64,000 bases of DNA from RYN-230 sp963851025 (lineage in GTDB: Bacteria; Actinomycetota; Actinomycetes; Streptosporangiales; Streptosporangiaceae), in assembly GCA_963851025.1 (NCBI GenBank), contig CAWKOA010000020.1, positions 1 to 64,000 of the forward strand. The letters run 5' to 3'. Below the pieces are notes generated by a model. It did no database searches, was not told where the DNA came from, and saw only the letters and a program-made list of their open reading frames with translations. This document shows, piece by piece, positions 28,822 through 36,734 of this stretch (the stretch's first letter is position 1; every line of letters starts with the position of its first letter). The translations under genes and the position numbers were made by a program.

Positions 28822-30186
28822 TCACGGCCTGCCGCCGGGGGTACGGGGCACGGGCAGCACCGGCGGCCGGCCGGCGTCCGGGCACGGCCCCTGGCTGAGG
28901 TGGTGCTGCAGGTCGGCGGCGAAGACCCGCAGCGCGCTGGCGACCAGGGCGACCGCGCCGTCCGGGAAGTGGCACGCCCCCCGCTGGTCCACCAGCGGCA
29001 GCAGGGAGCGCAGCCAGTCCGCGGCCCGCTCATCCCGGCCCCGCCAGGCGAGGTGGGCCAGCGCGTCGGCGATGGCCGGCAGCCCGAACGTGCACGGCCC
29101 GCACTGCCCGGCGCCCTGGCCGGCCAGGTAACGCAGCACCCGCGCGGTCTCGGCCAGCCCGCAGCAGGCCGCGGGCAGCGCGATCAGGACGCCCGCGCCC
29201 AGCGCGGCGCCGGCCGAGCGCAGTCCCGGCGGGCTGACCGGCACCCCCGCCGCCGCGGGCAGCGGCAGCCAGCCGCCGAAGTAGCCGCCCGCCAGGATGG
29301 CCTGCAGCGGCTGCGCCGGGCCGCCGGCCAGCTCGATGAGCTCGCCGGCCGGCAGGCCCAGGCCGATCTCGTAGACGCCGGGCCGTCCCACCGCCCCGCC
29401 CACCGTGACCAGCGCGGAGCCCGGGGCGCCGGGCGCGCCGACCGCGCCGAACCAGTCCGGGCCGTACCGGGCGATCAGCGCGATGTGCGCCAGCGTCTCG
29501 ACGTTGTGCACCAGGGTGGCCTGGCCGCCGACTCCCCGCTCGAACGGCCGCGGCGGCACGTACAGCGGCACCGCCGGGCCCCCGTTGAGGAAATTCACCA
29601 GGGCGGACTCCTCGCTGGCCACGTAGCCGCCGGGAACCACCACGACCCGGACCTCCGGCCCGGCCAGCCCGGCCCGCTGGCGTTCGGCCACCGCCGCCAG
29701 CAGCCGGTCGGCCTGCCCTGGATCGGCGCCGTCGACGCACAGGTAGGCGAGGGCCGCGCCGACCGCGCCGGCCGCCAGCGCGATCCCGTCCAGCACCAGG
29801 TGCGGGGACTGGCGGAGCAGGATCGCGTCCTTCCCGCTCGCGGGCTCCGACTCGGCCCCGTTGGCGATCAGCACCGCGCCGCGCCGCCGCCCGCGACCGG
29901 TCCGCGCGGCCGCCGCGGTCACCGCGCGCATCTTGCGGGCGGCCGGGAAGGCCGCGCCGCCGCGCCCGGTCAGCCCGGCCCGTTCCACGCTGGCGATCAG
30001 CTGCGCCTGGCCCGCCGGCCAGGCCAGCCCGCCGGGCCCCGCTGGCCCGGTCAGCCCGGCCGGCAGCGGCCCGTAGCGGCCGACGTGGGCCTGCAGCCCG
30101 AGCGGCGGGCCGGGCGCGACGAGCCGCGGCAGCTGGCCCGCGGGGAACGGGTGGCCGGGCACTCCGGCGCTGCGGACCGCGGTCAC
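28822..30186 (-). CDS. NuoF-like NADH-binding flavoprotein (soluble, atypical cluster ligands)
   Basis: A 454-residue relative of the 51-kDa subunit of complex I. FMN/NADH-binding motifs are GRGGAAFPAARKM and NGAESEPASGKDAILL; PGGYVASEESALVNFLNGG and VHNVETLAHIALI also match. The cluster motif reads GAGQCGPCTFG where SCGxCxPC is expected, so the first Cys is Ala. A further Cys occurs in RGACHFPDG, leaving three of the four ligands. It probably oxidises NAD(P)H and passes electrons to the adjacent ferredoxin or haem membrane protein. The start is GTG 30186, overlapping the upstream gene's stop by 4 bp. Confidence 0.85.
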   Translation of the reverse strand: MTAVRSAGVPGHPFPAGQLPRLVAPGPPLGLQAHVGRYGPLPAGLTGPAGPGGLAWPAGQAQLIASVERAGLTGRGGAAFPAARKMRAVTAAAARTGRGRRRGAVLIANGAESEPASGKDAILLRQSPHLVLDGIALAAGAVGAALAYLCVDGADPGQADRLLAAVAERQRAGLAGPEVRVVVVPGGYVASEESALVNFLNGGPAVPLYVPPRPFERGVGGQATLVHNVETLAHIALIARYGPDWFGAVGAPGAPGSALVTVGGAVGRPGVYEIGLGLPAGELIELAGGPAQPLQAILAGGYFGGWLPLPAAAGVPVSPPGLRSAGAALGAGVLIALPAACCGLAETARVLRYLAGQGAGQCGPCTFGLPAIADALAHLAWRGRDERAADWLRSLLPLVDQRGACHFPDGAVALVASALRVFAADLQHHLSQGPCPDAGRPPVLPVPRTPGGRP

Positions 30187-30950
30187 GGCGCGGCCCGGGT
30201 GACGTGGCTGAGGGCCGGCAGCCCCGAGTGCTGTGACCAGCCGGGCCGCAGCGGGCCGGTCACCAGCCAGGCGCCCCCCGCGACCAGCACGGCCACCAGG
30301 GCGATGGCACCCGCCAGGCGGACCCGCGGATGCGCGGGCCAGCCCGCGGCCAGCCGCCATCCGGTCAGGCAGGCGATCGCCGCGACACACAGGAGCGTGA
30401 CCACCAGCACCCACCGGGTGCGGGTGTCGGTCCCGGTGCCCAGGCCGTGCAGCACGGCCACCGGCCAGCACAGGTAGGCGGTCCAGTGCACCAGCCGCCA
30501 GGACCGGTGACCGAGCCGGGCCCGCATCAGGCTGGTCACGGTCAGCGCGATGAGCAGATCGAGCGCGACCGCGCCGAGGCCGAGCCAGAAGGGCCGGTAC
30601 GGGGAGATGAACGGCACGAAGGCGTCCTGCAGGTCGATCGGGACGAAACTGTCGGTGATCGTGGTCAGCACGTGCGCCGCGGTGAACGCCAGCGCCAGCA
30701 GCGACAGGTTCCGGTGCAGGCCGATCGTGATGAACCGGGGCCAGTGCCGGTCCTCGAAGCGCACGGCGATGAGCAGGCCGAGCGCCATCCCGAGGGTCAG
30801 CAGCACGAGCGCCACCACCCCGGTGGCCCGGGTGATGTACCAGAGCGGGGTGGACGAGGTGACGACGATCGCCGCGTGCCCGCCGAGCTGCGGCAGGGCA
30901 GCGGCGCCCAGCGAGCCGAGGGCCGGCCCGGTGGCGCCCGCTGCGGTCAT
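30183..30950 (-). CDS. Ferric-reductase-like transmembrane (haem b) protein
   Basis: A 255-residue integral membrane protein with about seven helices. It has paired His in the second and third hydrophobic units (TIGLHRNLSLLALAFTAAHVL) and again in SWRLVHWTAYLCWPVAVLHGLG, spaced as for two b-type haems of the ferric-reductase/NOX/YedZ fold. It probably carries electrons across the membrane from the NuoF-like flavoprotein. The start is ATG 30950, overlapping the preceding stop by 4 bp (ATGA); its own stop overlaps the next start (GTGA). Acceptor unknown: Fe3+, FMN-linked or small-molecule. Confidence 0.85.
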   Translation of the reverse strand: MTAAGATGPALGSLGAAALPQLGGHAAIVVTSSTPLWYITRATGVVALVLLTLGMALGLLIAVRFEDRHWPRFITIGLHRNLSLLALAFTAAHVLTTITDSFVPIDLQDAFVPFISPYRPFWLGLGAVALDLLIALTVTSLMRARLGHRSWRLVHWTAYLCWPVAVLHGLGTGTDTRTRWVLVVTLLCVAAIACLTGWRLAAGWPAHPRVRLAGAIALVAVLVAGGAWLVTGPLRPGWSQHSGLPALSHVTRAAP

Positions 30951-31288
30951 GAACCCCCCGACACTCCCTGCGCCGGCCCCTGGGCCGGGGCCACGTTCTG
31001 GGCCGGGGCCTGCAGCGAGCCGCCCTGCTGGCTGCCGCCCTGCTGGGTGCTGGTCCCGCCCCCGCCGGACGATGGACCGCCCGCGGCATTCTGGCCGGTT
31101 CCGGTTCCGGTTCCGGTGCCGCTGGCCTGGCCGCTGGCCGCGGCGGAACCGGACAGGTGGCTGAACGCGACCGCGATCACGGCGGAGCAGGCGACCCCGG
31201 CCGCGCCGATCCGGAAGGTCAGGCGGCGGACCCGGCGCAGGCCGTCCTCACGGGCGGCGACCGCGAAGCGCACGTCATCGCGCCCCAT
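30947..31288 (-). CDS. Small membrane-anchored low-complexity protein, first gene of redox operon
   Basis: A 113-residue protein. A basic N terminus and one helix (FRIGAAGVACSAVIAVAF) are followed by an extracytoplasmic Gly/Thr/Ser/Gln-rich tail (GTGTGTGTGQ, STQQGGSQQGGSLQ). No enzymatic motif. Similar short, repetitive membrane proteins accompany ferric-reductase-like genes in actinomycetes and may scaffold the complex; that role is an inference. The start is ATG 31288, and it is coupled to the next gene by an ATGA overlap. Confidence 0.65.
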   Translation of the reverse strand: MGRDDVRFAVAAREDGLRRVRRLTFRIGAAGVACSAVIAVAFSHLSGSAAASGQASGTGTGTGTGQNAAGGPSSGGGGTSTQQGGSQQGGSLQAPAQNVAPAQGPAQGVSGGS

Positions 31289-31469
31289 GGCACTCCTCCT
31301 GGTCGGTTCGAGGCAGTTTACGTCCGGGCATCAGTGCAGCGTGTCTACCTGACCGTTCGCTGAAAGCCGCAGCCGGGAATTCTCAAGATCATTATGCCGT
31401 GGGCGGCGGGCGGGAGTGCCCAGGGCGCCGGCCCGGGCGAATGTCCCCCGGGCAGCGTATTCTCGCTGC

Positions 31470-31751
31470 ATGCGCGGTTATACGCAGGACAAGGACGCCT
31501 ACCTCAAGCGCTTGCGGCGGATCGAGGGCCAAGTGCGCGGCCTGCAGCGCATGGTGGAAGAGGACGTCTACTGCATCGATGTGCTTACCCAGGTCTCGGC
31601 GGTGACCCGGGCCCTGCAGGCGGTGGCGCTGGGACTGCTGGAGGAGCACCTGGGCCACTGCGTCACCGAAGCGGTCCGGGCCGGCGGCGACGAGGGCCGC
31701 GAATCGGTGCGCGAGGCCGCCGAGGCGATTTCCCGGCTGGTCAAGTCCTGA
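31470..31751 (+). CDS. csoR: CsoR-family copper-sensing repressor
   Basis: A 93-residue all-helical metal-sensing repressor. The Cu(I) ligands are in place: Cys35 (VYCIDVL), His60 and Cys64 (LLEEHLGHCV), the C-H-C pattern of CsoR. The DNA-contacting part is DAYLKRLRRIEGQVRGLQRMV. The start is ATG 31470. No copA or copZ gene is adjacent, so its regulon is elsewhere or includes the divergent redox operon starting 181 bp away. A GCCCGG...CCGGGC inverted repeat lies just upstream (about 31431-31453), but it does not match the usual CsoR box. Confidence 0.88.
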   Translation: MRGYTQDKDAYLKRLRRIEGQVRGLQRMVEEDVYCIDVLTQVSAVTRALQAVALGLLEEHLGHCVTEAVRAGGDEGRESVREAAEAISRLVKS

Positions 31752-31752
31752 G

Positions 31753-32296
31753 TCAGTCCCCGGCGGCCCACTCGTGCTCGGGGTCGGCGAGCCGGGCGAA
31801 CGCGCGCAGGTTGGCCAGGCTCTCCCCCCGCTTGACCCGCCAGGCCCACTCCTTGCGGATCGAGGAGGCGAAGCCGATGGCCAGGGCCGGGTCGAAGTTC
31901 TCGTCCGAGTAGGTCAGCACGCAGCCCAGGATCCGGTCTACCTCCGCGGTGCTCACCGAGGTCAGCGGCAGCCGGCCGACCAGGTACACGTCCCCGGCCG
32001 GGTCGAGGGCGAAGTGCACCCCGAACATCCGGCCGCTGCGCTCCAGCAGGAAACGGTAGAAGCGGGCGTGATCCTCGTCCGGCTGGCGGCAGAAGAACGC
32101 CTCCACGTGCAGGCTGTGCCGCCCCGCGATCAGCCAGGTCATGGTGGCCAGCTTGTGCTGGCCCTCCAGCTTGACCAGGTAACTGCCGGGCTGCGGGCTC
32201 TCCCAGCCCAGCTCCCAGGTCCCGCAGGGCGGTCTCGATGGCCGCCGCGGCGGCTTCCTGGTCCGAGGGCGGCGGGTCAGCGGCGGGCTCGGTCAT
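31753..32296 (-). CDS. YbjN-domain protein (frameshifted)
   Basis: A YbjN-family protein of about 180 residues with a type III secretion chaperone-like fold. It starts at ATG 32296 (MTEPAADPPPSDQEA). After a frame break near 32215 it continues LGWESPQPGSYLVKLEGQ, HSLHVEAFFCRQPDEDHARFYRF and RKEWAWRVKRGESLANLRAFA. Removing one C gives ALRDWELGW and restores the frame. Streptomyces has a homologue next to mshA as well, so the position supports the call. Function unknown. It is convergent with csoR (1 bp apart) and follows mshA. Confidence 0.8.
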
Positions 32297-32395
32297 GGTT
32301 CCTCATAGTGCCAGCCCGCCCGGCCCGGCCCGCGGGCCGGCCGCGATCCAGCTGCCTGCTTCAAGCTCTCTAACGGTTTGCCCGTGGCGGCTGCC

Positions 32396-33703
32396 TCATG
32401 AAGGCAGGGCCCGGGTGAAGCTGGCCGGCGCCCGGCCCTCGTAAGCGGAACCGCTGCTCATCGCGCCCGCGTACACGCTCATCAGCCGGTCCACCGTGCG
32501 GGACCAGCCGAACCTGGAGGCGTGCGCCACGGCGCCACGGGACAGCTGCTCCCGCCGGGCGGGCGAGGTGATGAGCTCGCGGAGCGCCCGGGCGTAACTG
32601 GCCGGATCGTGATCGTTGACCAGGAGGCCGGATTCGCCGTGCCGGACCGCGGTCCGCAGGCCGCCCACGGCGGCGGCGATCACCGGGGTGCCGCAGGCCT
32701 GGGCCTCCACGGCTACCAGGCCGAAGGACTCCGAGTAGGACGGCACCATGACCACGGTCGCCGCCCGGTACCAGTCGGCCAGCTCACGCTGCGGGCACGG
32801 TGGCTCCAGCCGGACCAGGCCGGCGATACCGAGGCTGTGCGCCAGCTCGATCAGGCCGTCCGGGTCGGCGCGCCCGGTCCCGCTCGGGCCGCCGACGAAG
32901 GCCAGGGTCAGCGTCCGGGCCAGCGCGGGGTCGTCCCGGACGAGCTGGGCGGCGGCCCGCAGCACCAGATCGGGGGCCTTGAGTGGCTGCACCCGGCCCG
33001 CGAACACCACCACGGTCCCGTCCGCGGGCAGGCCGAGCCTGCGCCGCGCCTCGGCCGCCGGGCCGGGCCGGAACACCGCCAGGTCCACTCCCGGGTTCAC
33101 CGTCCAGACCCTGGCCGGGTCCGCCCCGTACAGTCCCACCAGCTGGAGAGCTTCCTCTTCGGTGTTGGCGACCAGCCGGTCGGCGGTGGACACGACCTCG
33201 GTCTCACCCCGCAGCCGCATCTCCGGCTCGGCGGCGTCCCCCCGGGCCAGCGCCGCGTTCTTGACCCGGCCCAGCGTGTGCATGGACTGCACGAGGGGAA
33301 CTCCCCAGCGCTGCCGGGCCACGAGCCCGACCTGGCCGGAGAGCCAGTAATGCGCGTGCACCAGGTCATACCGGCCGGGGTCGTGCGCGGCCTCGGCCCG
33401 CAGCACCTCGAACGTGAACTGGCACAGCTGAGCGGGCAGATCGGCCTTGTCCAGCTCCTCGAACGGGCCGGCCGGCACATGCCGGACCAGCACGCCGGGC
33501 ACCAGCTCAGCGACGGGCGGCGCGTCGGGCGAGACCGCCCGGGTGAAGATCTCGACCTCCACCCCGCGGCCGGCCAGCCGCTTCGCGACCTCGACCACGT
33601 AGACGTTCAGGCCCCCGGCGTCACCGGTGCCTGGCTGTTCGAGCGGCGACGTATGGACACTGATGGTCGCGATCCGCCGGGGGAAGCGTCGCGGCACGGG
33701 CAT
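32396..33703 (-). CDS. mshA: D-inositol-3-phosphate glycosyltransferase MshA
   Basis: The first committed enzyme of mycothiol synthesis, a GT4 (GT-B) enzyme joining UDP-GlcNAc and inositol 3-phosphate. The 435-residue protein begins RRIATISVHTSPLEQPGTGDAGG, the MshA-specific acceptor loop. It contains YDLVHAHYWLSGQVG, VFAGRVQPLKAPDLVL and the donor motif ESFGLVAVEAQACGTPV. The start is ATG 33703; GTG 33697 has better spacing from GGAGG and is possible. Neighbours ybjN and gpmA match the usual actinomycete order. Mycothiol confirms an actinomycete host. Confidence 0.95.
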   Translation of the reverse strand: MPVPRRFPRRIATISVHTSPLEQPGTGDAGGLNVYVVEVAKRLAGRGVEVEIFTRAVSPDAPPVAELVPGVLVRHVPAGPFEELDKADLPAQLCQFTFEVLRAEAAHDPGRYDLVHAHYWLSGQVGLVARQRWGVPLVQSMHTLGRVKNAALARGDAAEPEMRLRGETEVVSTADRLVANTEEEALQLVGLYGADPARVWTVNPGVDLAVFRPGPAAEARRRLGLPADGTVVVFAGRVQPLKAPDLVLRAAAQLVRDDPALARTLTLAFVGGPSGTGRADPDGLIELAHSLGIAGLVRLEPPCPQRELADWYRAATVVMVPSYSESFGLVAVEAQACGTPVIAAAVGGLRTAVRHGESGLLVNDHDPASYARALRELITSPARREQLSRGAVAHASRFGWSRTVDRLMSVYAGAMSSGSAYEGRAPASFTRALPS

Positions 33704-33847
33704 GCACCTCCGACAGCTCAACCACCTGATGGCGCGGGGTGTTCCCGGCCCGGCGCGCCGTCCGGCCTGGGCACCAGGGCCGAAAGGCAGCCGTGAGGGG
33801 ACCACGGGCCCGGCGCGCCGGCCATCCCGCCCGTTAAGCTCGCAAGT

Positions 33848-34591
33848 ATGGCGACGCTGGTGCTGCTGCGGCATGGAGAGAGCGAATGGAACGCGGAAGG
33901 CCTGTTCACCGGCTGGGTGGACGTGGGCCTGTCGGAGCGGGGTGCGACCGAGGCCTCGAGCGGCGGGACGCTCCTGCGTGAGGCGGGCATCCTCCCCGAC
34001 CTGGTGCACACGTCGGTGCTGACCCGGGCCATCCAGACCGCCAACCTGGCGCTGGAGTCGGCGGGATGGCTCTGGCTGCCGGTGCGCAGGTCCTGGCGGC
34101 TGAACGAGCGGCACTACGGGGCGCTGCAGGGCAAGAACAAGGCGCAGACGCGCGCGGAGTTCGGCGACGACCAGTTCATGCTCTGGCGCCGTTCCTACGA
34201 CGTTCCGCCGCCCCCGCTCCCCGACGACGACCCGTACTCCCAGGCCGGGGACCCGCGGTACGCGCTGCTCCCGCCGGAGCTCATGCCGCGCGCCGAGTGC
34301 CTCAAGGACGTGCTGACCCGGCTGATGCCGTACTGGCATGACGTCATCGTCCCGGACCTCGCGGCGGACGCCACGGTGCTCGTGGTCGCGCACGGGAACT
34401 CGCTGCGCGCCCTCGTGAAGCACCTGGACGGCATCTCCGACGACGAGATCGCCGGGCTCAACATCCCCACCGGCATCCCGCTCGTCTACGAGATCGGCGC
34501 CGACTTCCGGCCGAAGGAGCGCGGTGGCCGGTACCTCGACCCGCAGGCCGCCGCCGCGGCGGCCGAGGCGGTAGCGAACCAGGGACGCTGA
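33848..34591 (+). CDS. gpmA: 2,3-bisphosphoglycerate-dependent phosphoglycerate mutase
   Basis: The glycolytic enzyme interconverting 3- and 2-phosphoglycerate. It has 247 residues; catalytic LVLLRHGESEWNAEG with phospho-acceptor His9, the lid region NERHYGALQGKNKAQT, and second His in VVAHGNSLRALVKHLDGI. The length is typical. The start is ATG 33848, 144 bp from the divergent mshA. Confidence 0.95.
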   Translation: MATLVLLRHGESEWNAEGLFTGWVDVGLSERGATEASSGGTLLREAGILPDLVHTSVLTRAIQTANLALESAGWLWLPVRRSWRLNERHYGALQGKNKAQTRAEFGDDQFMLWRRSYDVPPPPLPDDDPYSQAGDPRYALLPPELMPRAECLKDVLTRLMPYWHDVIVPDLAADATVLVVAHGNSLRALVKHLDGISDDEIAGLNIPTGIPLVYEIGADFRPKERGGRYLDPQAAAAAAEAVANQGR

Positions 34592-34830
34592 CCGCTCCGG
34601 CAGGCCGCGGGCCGGTTCGCCCGGCCTGATGCCTTACTTCCGGACAAATCGGTCATGACGCCGGACTGGCCGCTGTGTGAATAGATGGGGAACAGGATGG
34701 CCGGGCGGCACTGGCCAGAGGCGATCCGCGCTGCTCCCGCATACCATCGAGGGGTGTGCGCGCAGGTAACGGTGATCGCGGCTGGCTGGGCCACCGAACT
34801 GGACGACCCCGGGACAGGAGCCTCCCCATC

Positions 34831-35985
34831 GTGAAGATCCGGAAGGCGGCCAAGGCGCACCCGGCGGACACGGACGTGTCCGCCCAGCGGCGCCAGCCTC
34901 CCCGGCTGCCGGCCGGCATCGCGGCGGTCCTCTCGGTGCTCTCCTCGTCCGCGGTGGTCATCGACAGCGATGACCGCGTGCTCCGGGCCAGCGCCGCGGC
35001 CCGGTCGTTCGGCCTGGTCAAGGGCGACCGCCTGATGGTCGGCGAGCTGCTGGCCCTGGCCCGCCAGGTGCGCAGGGACGGCGAGATCAGGGAAGGCGAG
35101 ATCGAGGTCTCCGGGACCAAGTTCGGCGGCCGGACCACGAGCTTCGCGGTCCGGGTGGCCCCGCTCGGGTCCGGGGTGGGCGGCGGCGGCCTGGTGCTGC
35201 TGCTGGCCGAGGACCAGACCGAGAGCCGCCGGGTGGAGGAAGTCCGGCGGGACTTCGTGGCCAACGTGAGCCACGAGCTCAAGACCCCGGTAGGGGCGCT
35301 GGCCCTGCTGGCCGAGACGGTCGAGGATGCCGCGGACGATCCCGAGGCGGTCCGCCGGTTCGCCGGCCGGATGCGGCAGGAGGCGTCCCGGCTCACCAAG
35401 CTGGCCCAGGACCTGATCACCCTGTCCCGGATCCAGGCGGCCGAGCCCATCCCCGACCCCATCCCGGTGGACGTGACCCTCGTGGTGGCCGAGGCACTGG
35501 ACCGGTGCCGGATGAAGGCCAACGCCCATGGCATCGAGCTCGCCGCGGACGGCGATCCCGGCCTGGTCGTGATGGGCGACGAGGACCTGCTCGTCAACGC
35601 GCTGCGCAACCTGCTGGAGAACGCGGTCGCCTACAGCCCGGAGAAGACCCGGGTGGTGGTGGCCACCCACCGGGTGGCCGACGACGTGGCCGAGATCAGC
35701 GTCACGGACCAGGGGATCGGGATCCCGCAGCGTGACATGGAGCGGATCTTCGAACGTTTCTACCGGGTTGACCCCGCCCGCTCCCGCGCCACCGGCGGGA
35801 CAGGGCTGGGCCTGGCCATCGTCAAGCACGTGACCGCCGCACACGGCGGCAAGGTCACGGTCGCGAGCAAGGTAGGCGAGGGGTCGACGTTCACCCTCCG
35901 GCTGCCGATTGCGAATCGCCCACGCGCTGCGGCCGGGAGCCCCCTGCCACCAGCGGCATCATCTGCCAGGGAGGCTGTGAAGTGA
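34831..35985 (+). CDS. senX3: SenX3/PhoR-like sensor histidine kinase lacking transmembrane segments
   Basis: A 384-residue histidine kinase of the phosphate-sensing SenX3/PhoR type. A PAS-like domain (VLSVLSSSAVVIDSDDRVL to LVLLLAEDQTE) is followed by DHp with the phospho-accepting H148 (NVSHELKTPVGALALL). The ATP-binding N, G1 and G2 boxes are LRNLLENAVAYSP, DQGIGIPQRD and GTGLGLAIVKH. Orthologues begin with one or two membrane helices before the PAS domain. Here the 30 residues before it are charged, and no helix is encoded upstream in any plus-strand frame back to gpmA. The start is taken at GTG 34831. Its stop overlaps the regulator gene's start by 4 bp. Confidence 0.9.
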   Translation: MKIRKAAKAHPADTDVSAQRRQPPRLPAGIAAVLSVLSSSAVVIDSDDRVLRASAAARSFGLVKGDRLMVGELLALARQVRRDGEIREGEIEVSGTKFGGRTTSFAVRVAPLGSGVGGGGLVLLLAEDQTESRRVEEVRRDFVANVSHELKTPVGALALLAETVEDAADDPEAVRRFAGRMRQEASRLTKLAQDLITLSRIQAAEPIPDPIPVDVTLVVAEALDRCRMKANAHGIELAADGDPGLVVMGDEDLLVNALRNLLENAVAYSPEKTRVVVATHRVADDVAEISVTDQGIGIPQRDMERIFERFYRVDPARSRATGGTGLGLAIVKHVTAAHGGKVTVASKVGEGSTFTLRLPIANRPRAAAGSPLPPAASSAREAVK

Positions 35986-36668
35986 CGCGGGTGCTCGTCG
36001 TGGAAGACGAAGAATCGTTCAGTGATGCGCTCTCCTACATGCTCCGCAAGGAGGGCTTCGAGGTAGCGGTCTGCCCGACCGGCCCGGACGCGCTGGAGAC
36101 GTTCGACCGTGACGGCGCGGACCTGGTCCTGCTCGACCTCATGCTGCCCGGGCTGCCCGGCAGCGAGGTGTGCCGCACGCTGCGCGAGCGGTCGAGCGTG
36201 CCGGTGATCATGCTGACCGCGAAGGACAGCGAGATCGACAAGGTGGTCGGCCTCGAGCTGGGCGCCGATGACTACGTCACGAAGCCGTTCTCGTCCCGCG
36301 AGCTGGTGGCCCGGATGCGTGCCGTGCTCCGGCGGCGCGGTGAGCCCGAGGACGCCGCGATCTCGACGCTGGAGTCCGGCCCGGTCCGGATGGACGTGGA
36401 ACGGCACGTGGTGACCGTCCGCGGTGAGCAGGTCCAGCTCCCGCTCAAGGAGTTCGAGCTGCTCGAGGTGCTGCTGCGGAACACCGGGCGGGTGCTCACC
36501 CGGATGCAGCTGATCGACCGGGTCTGGGGCGCCGACTATGTCGGCGACACCAAGACCCTCGATGTGCACATCAAGCGGCTGCGGGCCAAGGTCGAGGCCG
36601 ACCCGGGTAACCCGCGGCACATCATCACGGTCCGCGGGCTGGGCTACAAGTTCGAGCCCGGCAGCTGA
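35982..36668 (+). CDS. regX3: RegX3/PhoP-like OmpR-family response regulator
   Basis: A 228-residue response regulator that in relatives controls the phosphate-starvation regulon. The receiver domain has VVEDEES, the phospho-acceptor Asp52 (VLLDLMLPG) and switch residues in MLTAKDS and TKPFSSREL. The OmpR-type winged helix ends RVLTRMQLIDRVWGADYVGDTKTLDVHIKRLR. The start is GTG 35982, overlapping the sensor stop (GTGA). No phoU gene is present next to it, unlike in Streptomyces. I did not find clear GTTCACC-type PHO boxes in the neighbouring intergenic DNA. Confidence 0.93.
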   Translation: MTRVLVVEDEESFSDALSYMLRKEGFEVAVCPTGPDALETFDRDGADLVLLDLMLPGLPGSEVCRTLRERSSVPVIMLTAKDSEIDKVVGLELGADDYVTKPFSSRELVARMRAVLRRRGEPEDAAISTLESGPVRMDVERHVVTVRGEQVQLPLKEFELLEVLLRNTGRVLTRMQLIDRVWGADYVGDTKTLDVHIKRLRAKVEADPGNPRHIITVRGLGYKFEPGS

Positions 36669-36674
36669 GCCGGG

Positions 36675-36734
36675 GCGCCTGTGGTCGGGGTGCCTGTGGT
36701 CGGGTGCCTGTGGTCAGGGTGCCTGTGGTCAGGG
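36675..36734. repeat. Tandem repeat GTGCCTGTGGTCGG, four copies
   Basis: Four near-identical 14-15 bp units (GCGCCTGTGGTCGGG, GTGCCTGTGGTCGG, then GTGCCTGTGGTCAGG twice) fill the space between the convergent regX3 and lipoprotein genes. The last unit enters the end of the lipoprotein gene. Probably slippage-generated. Confidence 0.75.

Noticed and set aside
31431..31453. CsoR operator upstream of csoR
   Set aside because: The inverted repeat GCCCGG...CCGGGC lacks the TACCC/GGGTA pattern of known CsoR boxes.
34592..34830. PHO boxes upstream of the sensor kinase
   Set aside because: No pair of GTTCACC-like repeats at 11-bp spacing is visible.
36675..36734. CRISPR-like array
   Set aside because: The units are contiguous, 14-15 bp, without spacers, and no cas gene is present in the window.
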